Shown one piece after another: positions 1 to 5,537 of a DNA stretch of 7,309 nucleotides (position 1 is the first letter of the stretch; the number at the start of each line of letters is the position of its first letter). The notes below the pieces were generated by a model that did no database searches, had not been told where the DNA came from, and saw nothing but the letters and a program-made list of their open reading frames with translations. The translations under genes were made by a program, and so were the position numbers. Origin of the DNA: Patescibacteria group bacterium (GTDB taxonomy: Bacteria; Patescibacteriota; Gracilibacteria; JAHISY01); assembly GCA_018817365.1 (NCBI GenBank), contig JAHISY010000010.1, forward strand, positions 1 to 7,309. Direction: 5' to 3'.

Positions 1-16
1 AAAAAATAAATTCTCC

Positions 17-44
17 TTTTCGAGCGAGCGGAGCGAGCCGAAAA
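17..44. repeat. Imperfect inverted repeat with GAGCGAGC direct repeats
   Basis: The ends CTTTTCG (16-22) and CGAAAAG (39-45) are complementary, and the interior is built of GAGCGAGC-like direct copies rather than a good stem. Such GAGCGAGC stretches are typical decoration of CPR intergenic DNA (general impression, not checked here). It abuts the perfect palindrome that follows. No coding signal is seen. Confidence 0.45.
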
Positions 45-80
45 GAAATTAACCCCACGCTTAAGCGTGGGGTTAATTTC
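45..80. terminator. Perfect 36-bp palindrome, probable bidirectional terminator
   Basis: Two 18-base arms are exactly complementary around a central TTAA; the core is ACCCCACGCTT/AAGCGTGGGGT and the outer parts are AT-rich (GAAATTA/TAATTTC). On the minus strand the stem is followed by a T-rich run (TTTCTTTT), as expected of an intrinsic terminator; on the plus strand the only T residues are in the closing part of the stem. It may end transcription arriving from either side, but the neighbouring gene on the left is outside the window. A transcription-factor or recombination site is an alternative. Confidence 0.55.
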
Positions 81-90
81 AAAGAGGGGT

Positions 91-160
91 TGGGGGAGAT
101 TTGCAAAGGTGGTTAGCAAGCGAGGCTTGAATTTCAGCAGGCGGATGATTTGCAAGCCTC
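91..160. repeat. Hairpin-bearing intergenic repeat, copy A
   Basis: The copy starts with TGGGGGAGATTTG (91-103) and contains a hairpin with stem GAGGCTTG (122-129) / CAAGCCTC (153-160) and a 23-nt loop. Copy B at 203-253 has the same lead, the same loop length and 21 of 23 identical loop bases. Copy A carries about 19 extra bases between lead and stem. No reading frame is supported. The function is unknown; a structured RNA or small non-autonomous mobile repeat is possible. Confidence 0.6.
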
Positions 161-169
161 CCTCCACTT

Positions 170-195
170 TCCAATATCCAAAGTCCAATATCCAA
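170..195. repeat. Tandem 12-bp direct repeat
   Basis: TCCAATATCCAA occurs at 170-181 and again, identical, at 184-195, separated by two bases (AG). It fills the gap between the two hairpin repeat copies. It is a simple-sequence expansion with no evident coding role. Confidence 0.7.
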
Positions 196-202
196 TCGGG
201 TT

Positions 203-253
203 TGGGGGAGATTTGAGATTTGAATTTCAGCAGGCGGGTGATTAGCAAACCTC
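203..253. repeat. Hairpin-bearing intergenic repeat, copy B
   Basis: The lead TGGGGGAGATTTG (203-215) overlaps a stem GAGATTTG (215-222) / CAAACCTC (246-253) around a 23-nt loop. Compared with copy A, one stem pair has changed from C-G to T-A on both sides, so pairing is kept, and one pair has become an A/C mismatch. Retained pairing between diverged copies points to a selected hairpin, although two copies are weak evidence. Confidence 0.55.
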
Positions 254-296
254 CACACTCCTTTCAGGTATTAGTTTCCGGCAGCACGATTATGGA

Positions 297-312
297 ATCC
301 GCCGCGGCGGAT
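297..312. repeat. 16-bp perfect GC-rich palindrome
   Basis: ATCCGCCGCGGCGGAT is its own reverse complement, centred at 304/305. It lies just left of the C-run/G-run hairpin and about 100 bases upstream of the promoter at 410-438. It could be an operator for a dimeric regulator or only part of the palindrome-rich spacer; nothing decides between these. Confidence 0.5.
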
Positions 313-323
313 AGGAAAGAAAG

Positions 324-355
324 AAGTCCCCCCCAGATATCTGGGGGGGGGACTT
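324..355. terminator. C-run/G-run hairpin, possible terminator
   Basis: AAGT plus seven C plus AGAT pairs with ATCT plus nine G plus ACTT, giving a very stable near-perfect hairpin with two unpaired G residues. A GTTTTT run lies about ten bases downstream on the plus strand (364-370), and T-rich DNA (CTTCTTTCTTTCC) follows directly on the minus strand. The position just before the promoter at 410-438 suggests it insulates that promoter from upstream transcription. The unequal C and G runs may reflect slippage or sequencing error. Confidence 0.45.
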
Positions 356-409
356 TCTCAAACTGTTTTTCTCCTGATCCATATCCACCTTCCAACTTCC
401 AGTCACTGC

Positions 410-438
410 TTGTTTTTTGAGCGAGTTTTTGCTAAAAT
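410..438 (+). promoter_or_regulatory. Sigma70-type promoter with extended -10
   Basis: TTGTTT (410-415), a 17-bp spacer and TAAAAT (433-438) form a good vegetative promoter, with TGC directly before the -10 (extended -10). Transcription would start near 445, only about 16 bases before the TTG start codon at 461, so the leader is very short. The 11-mer TGCTAAAATGA (430-440) recurs exactly at the second promoter (3947-3957), with the same spacer length. Confidence 0.75.
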
Positions 439-460
439 GACACGAAAATAAAATTAAAAT

Positions 461-1873
461 TTGCCTAAAATAAAAAACCAAATCAATCGATTTTTCGAGA
501 AAAACATCCATCATTTTCAAGAAGGTTTATTCGCATTAGCGATGGTTTTCATTCTTGGAGGTTTTTTGTTTTCGAATTTCGGAGCGGGTGGTGAACAACT
601 GAAAGCTTTTTTAGGTGGGAATGAACCGCCTGCCGCAGAGCTGCTCAAAAGCAGCTCGTCGCTCCAGCTTCTCGAAGATGCCGCGCCGACGGGAGCGGTG
701 AAATTTTTGGAAACTACCGACATTTCAAAATGGAGCAACAATGACGCGCTCATCGAAAATCTTTTTACAGAGAGCTTGATTTTTCAAATTATAGAAGTGG
801 CGAAATACATTCTTGGCGGGGTTTTCATGCTTTTTCTCGGAGTGTATGTTTTGAATTTTATTTCGGCGGGAAACAAGGAAGAGGCTTCCACGAAATTTAA
901 AGATCAGATGTTGTGGGCATTCGTAGGGTTCGTGATCCTCGCGCTCGCAGAACCTTTTTCACAGGCTTTCATGCTTTTGAAAGAAGTAGACGGTTCAACT
1001 TCTTTAGCAGTGAGTCTCCTCACTGACCCCGCTTCTGCGTTGGCTTCTGCTGAAATCGTGGGGTTCACATACCGCTCCGCCGCACATCTCATCCAATACA
1101 TTCTTGGCGGCATCGCGCTCATCGTGATGGGGTTCTCCGCTTTCAAAATGCTTTCTTCGGTGGGAGATGAGGAATCGATAAAAAACGCGCGAAAATCAAT
1201 CGTGTGGGCAGCGCTTGGTTTGATAATGGCGGGGGCTCCTTTGATTAGTAAAATTTTCGCTCCGGATGCGGCAATTGATTCACAAATCCAAGCGGGTGCG
1301 GAAGCTAGCTTGCAGTTCTCCGAGATTTTGCAATCCGGACAGTCGCAAGCTCGTATTCTCGTGCTGAATTACGTGAAATATTTTCAAACTTTCGTCGGTG
1401 CGGGCGCGGTATTGATGATCTTCCTAGCGGGTTTCAAAATGATTTCTGCGGCGGGCAATGAAGAAATTGTGACGAAACAGCGAAAAATGATTACATGGGT
1501 TTTTATGGGGCTCGCGATTATTTTGATTGCGGAAGGTTTCGTAAATGTTTTCATGCCCGAAGTCGATGGAGAAATTGCTTTTGAAAGTCTCACAGCAATT
1601 GAAAGTTTCTCCGCACAGATGGGTGGCTTCACGAATTTTCTTCTCACTTTCGCGAGCGCGATTGCAGTGCTCGCGCTCATCGTCGGTGCGGTTTACATTT
1701 CGACCGCAGTGACGAATCCCGAACAATCTGAAAAAGGCAAAAAAATTATTCTCGCAGCGGCGCTCGGATTGATCGTTACGATTTCGGCTTTCGCTCTCGT
1801 GAATACCGTCCTCTCAGGGGATGCCAGCGGCGGCGCGAAAGGCAGTTGGCTGGATATTTCCGTACAGAAATAA
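461..1873 (+). CDS. Four-module pilin-like (TrbC/VirB2-type) polytopic membrane protein
   Basis: This 470-aa protein is not assigned a gene name. A basic N-terminus (M-P-K-I-K-N-Q) and helix at about 22-41 are followed by an extracytoplasmic stretch (42-105) and four helix-loop-helix modules at about 107-173, 205-267, 300-365 and 390-452. The loops are GNKEEASTKFKDQ, GDEESIKNARKS, GNEEIVTKQRKM and NPEQSEKGKK; their Lys/Arg content places them in the cytoplasm, giving nine membrane helices and an external C-terminal tail (WLDISVQK). The modules resemble the TrbC/VirB2-like pilin family common in CPR bacteria, where one module per protein is the usual form. The TTG at 461 is chosen because it supplies the basic N-terminus and complete first helix; the next in-frame ATG (542) would cut into that helix. 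No Shine-Dalgarno sequence is visible and there are no cysteines. The promoter at 410-438 drives it. Its paralogue follows at 2147. Role in an envelope secretion or appendage complex is inferred. Confidence 0.88.
   Translation: MPKIKNQINRFFEKNIHHFQEGLFALAMVFILGGFLFSNFGAGGEQLKAFLGGNEPPAAELLKSSSSLQLLEDAAPTGAVKFLETTDISKWSNNDALIENLFTESLIFQIIEVAKYILGGVFMLFLGVYVLNFISAGNKEEASTKFKDQMLWAFVGFVILALAEPFSQAFMLLKEVDGSTSLAVSLLTDPASALASAEIVGFTYRSAAHLIQYILGGIALIVMGFSAFKMLSSVGDEESIKNARKSIVWAALGLIMAGAPLISKIFAPDAAIDSQIQAGAEASLQFSEILQSGQSQARILVLNYVKYFQTFVGAGAVLMIFLAGFKMISAAGNEEIVTKQRKMITWVFMGLAIILIAEGFVNVFMPEVDGEIAFESLTAIESFSAQMGGFTNFLLTFASAIAVLALIVGAVYISTAVTNPEQSEKGKKIILAAALGLIVTISAFALVNTVLSGDASGGAKGSWLDISVQK
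805..1110 (+). repeat. In-frame module duplication trace inside the first pilin-like gene
   Basis: ATACATTCTTGGCGG is found at 805-819 and again, identical, at 1096-1110. The offset of 291 bases is exactly 97 codons, the same as the spacing between the cytoplasmic loops of modules 1 and 2 (residues 137 and 235). Both copies encode Y-I-L-G-G at the start of a module's first helix. This is DNA-level support for module duplication within the gene. Confidence 0.6.
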
Positions 1874-1875
1874 AA

Positions 1876-1896
1876 ATGAAAGAAACAAATTCCAAA
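1876..1896 (+). repeat. Direct-repeat copy of the 5' end of the gene at 2147
   Basis: These 21 bases match 2147-2167 at 20 positions and encode M-K-E-T-N-S-K against M-K-E-T-N-F-K. The copy starts two bases after the stop codon of the upstream gene, the position expected for the next gene of an operon, and its frame then runs into the antisense of a tRNA. It may be a vestigial original start of the downstream gene, separated from it when the tRNA segment arrived. The spacing between copies is 271 bp. Confidence 0.6.
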
Positions 1897-1924
1897 TTGC
1901 GTTTCAAAATTTTCTCCAAAAAGC

Positions 1925-2001
1925 TGGTGGAGCGGACGGGATTTGAACCCGCGTCTGCGTGGTTGACGATCCAGCTATTCTACCGATTAAACTACCGCCC
2001 C
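1925..2001 (-). tRNA. tRNA, closest to tRNA-Asp(GTC), irregular anticodon arm
   Basis: On the minus strand the acceptor stem is GGGGCGG (2001-1995) paired with CCGCTCC (1935-1929), followed by discriminator A and an encoded CCA (1927-1925). The D-arm is TA-GTTT-AATCGGTA-GAAT, and the T-arm is GCGGG-TTCAAAT-CCCGT. The overall sequence resembles bacterial tRNA-Asp (GCGGTAGTT and AGAATA blocks) and GTC is present in the anticodon loop. The anticodon arm does not fold normally: GCTGG and CCACGC pair only with a bulged C, leaving an 8-nt loop ATCGTCAA in which C rather than T precedes GTC. The gene is therefore either an atypical functional tRNA, a decaying copy, or affected by sequence error. It is transcribed opposite to both flanking genes and has its own promoter. 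The amino acid assignment is tentative. Confidence 0.75.
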
Positions 2002-2021
2002 ATACTCCGACCAGCTTCGCA

Positions 2022-2050
2022 AGCATACAAAAATAGCTCGCTAAGTGCAA
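2022..2050 (-). promoter_or_regulatory. Minus-strand promoter of the tRNA
   Basis: Reading the minus strand, TTGCAC (2050-2045), a 17-bp spacer and TATGCT (2027-2022) form a good sigma70-type promoter. Transcription would start near 2015, about 14 bases before the mature tRNA 5' end. The -35 lies in one arm of an inverted repeat AAATAGCT (2031-2038) / AGCTATTT (2050-2057). It supports independent expression of the tRNA. Confidence 0.6.
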
Positions 2051-2146
2051 GCTATTTCTGAGTCAACCACGCATTCCTACGAGCGATAGCTCATCGGAAG
2101 CTGGACGACTGCATTCTAGCAAATTTTAAAATCGAAATCAAGCAGG

Positions 2147-3700
2147 ATGAAAGAAACAAATTTCAAACCGATTTTCACTGTTCGTAAAATTGCGAATCGC
2201 AATCCGCGCTTTTCGAGAATTTACCGCGACATGCGCCAAAAGTTGTGGCGACTTGCGGTAGTAATTTTTCTGACAATCGTGGGAGTGGCGAGTTTGTTTC
2301 TTTTTGGCGGAAATTTCGAGAGCGGGAATCTCGACGCTCGAATCGATCCGCAATTTCTCGGAGCAGCAGCAACTGATTTTCTCGGCACGGGATTTGAGGA
2401 AACTACTGGTTTCGGCGAGGGAGCGAAAAACGAAACAATTACACAACAAGCAGATAATTTCAAAAAAGATGGGGGCATCGGAATCATCAACTCCGTGTTT
2501 TACAATCTCAAAGATTATTTCAAATATGTAGCCGGAAGTATTGCGCTGCTTTATGTCATTATTTCCATCACGCAAATCATCGTCGCGACCGGAGATGAAG
2601 GAGTCGAAAAGGGCAAGAAAAATTTGAATTGGAGCATAATCGGACTGATTGCTGTTTTTGCAATTGATGTGATCGTGACGGCTTTTTTCGAAGGGGGAGA
2701 ACTGGATATTCCAGGGGAAAGTTTATTTTGGGTCGATGCTGAAGGAAAGATAGTTGAATATACGGATCTTTTTGAAGGTATCGCTCAATATTTTCAATAT
2801 AACGCGCGGATAATTTTTAGTTACATCAAAACTCTCGCGGGAGCTTTCGCGATTATCTTCATTTTCTTCGCAGGAGCCAGCATGATTTCTGCGGGAGGCA
2901 ATGAGGAGAAAATTGAAAAAGAAAAGAAATATCTCATCCATGCAATCACCGCTTTCGTGACTTTATTGATGCTCGAATCACTGATTTTCGGATTCATTTA
3001 TCCAGAAAACGCGGAAGAGATTAATGATCCGATTTGTGTGAGTTTCATGAGTTATGTGGGAAGTGAAAGCGGAGACACCCTCGCAAACTTTTCCGAAAAA
3101 GAGCTTGATGTCGCGCGGGAAAAATACACTGATTTTGATGCTCGTATTGCAAAATGCAAAACCGCAGCCGAACTCGGCGCTTCCGGATCAAGTCAAATTC
3201 TTGGAATCGTGAGATTTTTCGAAAGCCTTATCGGTGGCATCGCTATTTTCTTCATCGTTTATTCGGGCGTTTCAATTATTTCCTCGATGGGAAATGAAGA
3301 GCAGGTCACGAAACACAAAAAGATGATTTTTTGGAGTCTCGCCGGTCTCGCGGTGATCTTGCTCGCGGACAGCCTCGTGAATAAATTTTTCTTCGTAGTG
3401 GATTCGGATACTGGCGCAGCGACTGTGAATGCCGTGCAAGGTCTCGCCGATCTCGCGGGTGTTACGAATTTCATCGCCACATTCGTCGGCGTGTTTTCCG
3501 TGATTTCGATAATTGTCGCGGGGATGATTTGGGTCGCAAATTTCGGCAACACAGAAATTGCGGAAAAATCCAAAAAAGTGATTCTCGGCGCGGTAATCGG
3601 CGTGGCGCTCTCAATTTCCGCGTACGCGATCATAAATTCAATCACCGCTGGAAATCCAGAAGGAAAAGGCGACGGGATTAGCATCGAGGTAAGTATTTAG
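2147..3700 (+). CDS. Four-module pilin-like (TrbC/VirB2-type) polytopic membrane protein, paralogue
   Basis: This 517-aa protein shares the architecture of the gene at 461. A basic N-terminus carries FTVRKIANRNPR (residues 10-21), then an anchor helix (about 33-54), then four helix-loop-helix modules at about 125-182, 224-286, 350-415 and 438-500. The cytoplasmic loops are GDEGVEKGKKN, GNEEKIEKEKKY, GNEEQVTKHKKM and GNTEIAEKSKKV. Nine helices and an external C-terminal tail (GISIEVSI) are predicted. The region between modules 2 and 3 (about 287-349) is enlarged and holds the only two cysteines (C297, C337), a likely disulfide pair outside the membrane. ESGNLDARID (58-67) follows the anchor, like the G-x-N-L motif of the downstream genes. 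The ATG is chosen because the first 21 bases are duplicated at 1876 and the following motif is conserved. No Shine-Dalgarno sequence or convincing promoter is seen directly upstream. Function in an envelope complex is inferred. Confidence 0.88.
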   Translation: MKETNFKPIFTVRKIANRNPRFSRIYRDMRQKLWRLAVVIFLTIVGVASLFLFGGNFESGNLDARIDPQFLGAAATDFLGTGFEETTGFGEGAKNETITQQADNFKKDGGIGIINSVFYNLKDYFKYVAGSIALLYVIISITQIIVATGDEGVEKGKKNLNWSIIGLIAVFAIDVIVTAFFEGGELDIPGESLFWVDAEGKIVEYTDLFEGIAQYFQYNARIIFSYIKTLAGAFAIIFIFFAGASMISAGGNEEKIEKEKKYLIHAITAFVTLLMLESLIFGFIYPENAEEINDPICVSFMSYVGSESGDTLANFSEKELDVAREKYTDFDARIAKCKTAAELGASGSSQILGIVRFFESLIGGIAIFFIVYSGVSIISSMGNEEQVTKHKKMIFWSLAGLAVILLADSLVNKFFFVVDSDTGAATVNAVQGLADLAGVTNFIATFVGVFSVISIIVAGMIWVANFGNTEIAEKSKKVILGAVIGVALSISAYAIINSITAGNPEGKGDGISIEVSI

Positions 3701-3772
3701 TTGGAAATGGGTGTGGGAAGTGCGTGGAAAGTGTCTAGAAGATGATTACGGGGAAATTGAATGTAAATTTCT

Positions 3773-3862
3773 AATTTTCAATTTTTAATTTCTAAACAAT
3801 TTTCAATTCATTAATTTTTCAATTTTCAAATCGTTTGAAAAATTATGAAATTGAAAATTTTT
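3773..3862 (+). terminator. AT-rich inverted repeats, possible terminator after the poly-pilin gene
   Basis: Outer arms AATTTTCAATTT (3773-3784) and AAATTGAAAATT (3848-3859) are exactly complementary, and an inner hairpin TTTTCAAA-TCG-TTTGAAAA lies at 3823-3841 (3-nt loop). A TTTTT run closes it (3858-3862). The stems are almost free of G and C, so termination strength is doubtful. The surrounding 3701-3926 is noncoding, made largely of repeated CAATTTT and TAATTTCTAA-like words. Confidence 0.3.
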
Positions 3863-3926
3863 AGATCCCACTGTTAATCACTAAATTACCCGACAATTCA
3901 ATAACTAACTCGTCAAGCGCCTTCAT

Positions 3927-3955
3927 TTGATTAGAAAGCGAAGAAATGCTAAAAT
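3927..3955 (+). promoter_or_regulatory. Sigma70-type promoter with extended -10
   Basis: TTGATT (3927-3932), 17 bp and TAAAAT (3950-3955) with TG two bases before it (TGC-TAAAAT). The 11-mer TGCTAAAATGA is identical to that of the promoter at 410-438. Transcription would start near 3962, giving a leader of about 130 bases before the small ORF at 4093. It likely drives the whole downstream series. Confidence 0.72.
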
Positions 3956-4092
3956 GAGAAGATTCGAAAACCAAGTTCATGGAACATAGAGCACATAACA
4001 TGGAGCAAATGCATCAAGAAAATAAGAATTTAGAGAGAGAAATTCTACAAACTACCAACTAAAAACTAATAACTATTTAACCCCAAAACAAA

Positions 4093-4230
4093 ATGGCCAA
4101 AACAAAAAGGGCTCCGCGCGTTCTCTCGAAACGCGCTCACTTTTCTGTCCGCGCGATCCGCAATGCGAATCCGCGGCAGTTCCGCGCGCATCGCGCCGGT
4201 GGTGTAATCGCTCGAATCTTCTCTTTGTAG
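4093..4230 (+). CDS. Small basic protein with shared F-x-V-R-x-I-x-N-x-N-P-R motif (possible truncated duplicate)
   Basis: A 45-aa ORF runs from an ATG to a TAG. It is rich in Arg and Lys with almost no acidic residues, and contains FSVRAIRNANPR at residues 17-28. It aligns without gaps to the first 28 residues of the next protein (start at 4317): both begin M-x-K-T-K, and the motif F is residue 17 in both. The gene at 2147 has the same motif. The homologous proteins continue into a membrane helix; this one ends with GGVIARIFSL and has none. No continuation was found in other frames. It may be a remnant of a duplicated N-terminus, or a small regulator that competes for whatever binds the motif. 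Conservation of the motif over the ORF supports real translation now or in the past. No Shine-Dalgarno sequence is seen. Confidence 0.55.
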   Translation: MAKTKRAPRVLSKRAHFSVRAIRNANPRQFRAHRAGGVIARIFSL

Positions 4231-4316
4231 GGGGAGTGACAGGGAGCGTTGGGAGAAATTCCCCCTATACTCTCAACGCCCTCAACATTCCAAACACTCC
4301 TAATGCTCTTACAAAA

Positions 4317-5534
4317 GTGTCGAAAACAAAAACAATCTCGCGTAAGCCGCGGCGGTTGATAAAATTCACTGTCCGCCGGATTGCGAATAAAAATCCGCGA
4401 AACGCGCGAGTTTTTCACCAATTTAAACAAAAACTTTCGCGCGCTACCGCAGGATTGCTTGCGTTCGGATTACTCGTGAGCGGAGTGTTTTTGGGTGAGG
4501 GCGATTCGCTCAAAAGTGAAATTATCCAAAATGAAAATTCTGCGTGCGCGGCTACCGAGATTGCGGCAAATTTCGAAGATCTCACCTCGCGGCTGGCGAA
4601 TCTCTCGCGCAGTTTCCCGCAACTCATCGAGAATCTCGATTTTTGCGCGGAAGCAGATTGTGCCGCCGAGAAAAAACTTCGTGAAACGGAAGATCAAATT
4701 TGGCAGCTCGAGGATGAGATTACCGAATTGAAAAAAGACGAAAAAATAGCTCGCGAGGAATTCGAAGCGGAACTAGCGAATCTCGAGGACGAAGCGCTTT
4801 TTTGTGAAAACGAGCAACGTTGCGAAGTGACGGAAGCGGATTTGCGGATTGCTCAAAGCTGTGAAAAAGAATTTCGAACGATCGCGCGGATGCTCGAAAC
4901 TCAGGAAGATGTGGAAAAAGATTATTCGCTCGCGGACTCGAAAGGAAGGGAGTATCCCGCCGCGATTCTCGTGAAAAAATTAATAGAAGAAGTTTCCAAA
5001 AACCGTACCCGCGATGATGAAAATTCAGATGCTTACGAGCGGTGCGTGACCGTGAGCGATGAGAGCGTTTGTCAAAAATACGCAGAAAAAGCTGAAGCAG
5101 CGCAACAAAAAGAGACTGCCGCAATCGAAGAACTGGGCGGTTTGAAATCTGATCTCGAGATCGCAATCGAAGAATTGAATGCTGACATCGTCGCGCTTGA
5201 AATTGGTAAAAAAGATTCCGCAAATCTCGAGCCGGAGGAGGGGAAGGGATGGTGCGAGAATGAACTGGAAGAAAAGGGGGCGGATTTAAATAAAAAAATG
5301 AACGCCGCCGCAAATCTTAAAAAAGCTTACGACGCTGCTCTCGCGGAACTGAAAACAAAAAAGGCCACGCTGAAAGAAGTGGTGGCAGCGGAGCTTGCGG
5401 AGATCGAAATGCACGCCGCGGCGGAGCGCGAAGCGGAAGAAATGCGTATTACAGCAGAGCGCGAAGCGGAAGAACAACGCGCGAAAGCTGAAATTCTTTT
5501 CGGAATTTGGAGCTTGATTCGCAACACTTTTTAA
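4317..5534 (+). CDS. Membrane-anchored extracytoplasmic coiled-coil protein, cysteine-rich, no pilin module
   Basis: The protein is 405 aa from the GTG at 4317 and has no recognised family. The frame is open from a GTG at 4236, but the later start is preferred: from it the first 28 residues align gaplessly with the small ORF at 4093, while 4236-4316 translates into low-complexity sequence. A basic N-terminus with FTVRRIANKNPR (17-28) leads to an anchor helix (about 43-60). The rest is long charged helix typical of coiled coil (about 80-200 and 255-390). Nine cysteines (77, 110, 115, 163, 169, 182, 243, 252, 313) all lie beyond the helix, several as C-x4-C or C-x5-C pairs, suggesting disulfide-stabilised helical hairpins outside the membrane. 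Near the end an 11-residue unit AEREAEE(M/Q)R is repeated. It ends three bases before the next gene, indicating an operon. A spacer or stalk role in a surface complex is inferred. Confidence 0.8.
   Translation: MSKTKTISRKPRRLIKFTVRRIANKNPRNARVFHQFKQKLSRATAGLLAFGLLVSGVFLGEGDSLKSEIIQNENSACAATEIAANFEDLTSRLANLSRSFPQLIENLDFCAEADCAAEKKLRETEDQIWQLEDEITELKKDEKIAREEFEAELANLEDEALFCENEQRCEVTEADLRIAQSCEKEFRTIARMLETQEDVEKDYSLADSKGREYPAAILVKKLIEEVSKNRTRDDENSDAYERCVTVSDESVCQKYAEKAEAAQQKETAAIEELGGLKSDLEIAIEELNADIVALEIGKKDSANLEPEEGKGWCENELEEKGADLNKKMNAAANLKKAYDAALAELKTKKATLKEVVAAELAEIEMHAAAEREAEEMRITAEREAEEQRAKAEILFGIWSLIRNTF
5424..5474 (+). repeat. 18-bp direct repeat encoding an 11-residue coiled-coil period
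   Basis: GAGCGCGAAGCGGAAGAA occurs at 5424-5441 and 5457-5474, identical, with an offset of 33 bases (11 codons). The encoded repeat is E-R-E-A-E-E. An 11-residue period is the hendecad spacing found in some coiled coils. It lies at the C-terminal end of the gene starting at 4317. Confidence 0.6.
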
Positions 5535-5537
5535 AAA

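Noticed and set aside
1846..2061. Open frame on the plus strand containing V-E-R-T-G-F-E-P
   Set aside because: This is the well-known spurious translation of antisense tRNA T-arm sequence; the frame covers the minus-strand tRNA and has no other support.
2081..2120. Plus-strand stretch resembling a tRNA D-arm (GCGATAGCTCATCGG) and the TCAACCACGCA word shared with the tRNA in inverted orientation (1956-1967 / 2062-2073)
   Set aside because: There is no T-arm or matching acceptor strand, so it is not a second tRNA; at most a fragment of one.
2127..2132. TAAAAT as a -10 for the gene at 2147
   Set aside because: No TTG-like -35 lies 16-18 bases upstream and no TG extension is present, unlike the two convincing promoters.
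3979..4062. 27-aa ORF (M-E-H-R-A-H-N-M-E-Q) in the leader after the second promoter
   Set aside because: It is built on CATGGAACAT-like repeats common as low-complexity spacer, lacks a ribosome binding site, and has no similarity to the neighbouring proteins. A leader peptide is not excluded.
4720..5313. 197-aa minus-strand open frame, Arg/Ser/Phe-rich
   Set aside because: It lies opposite the coiled-coil gene; the composition is what antisense of Glu/Lys/Ala-rich codons gives, and no start signal is seen.
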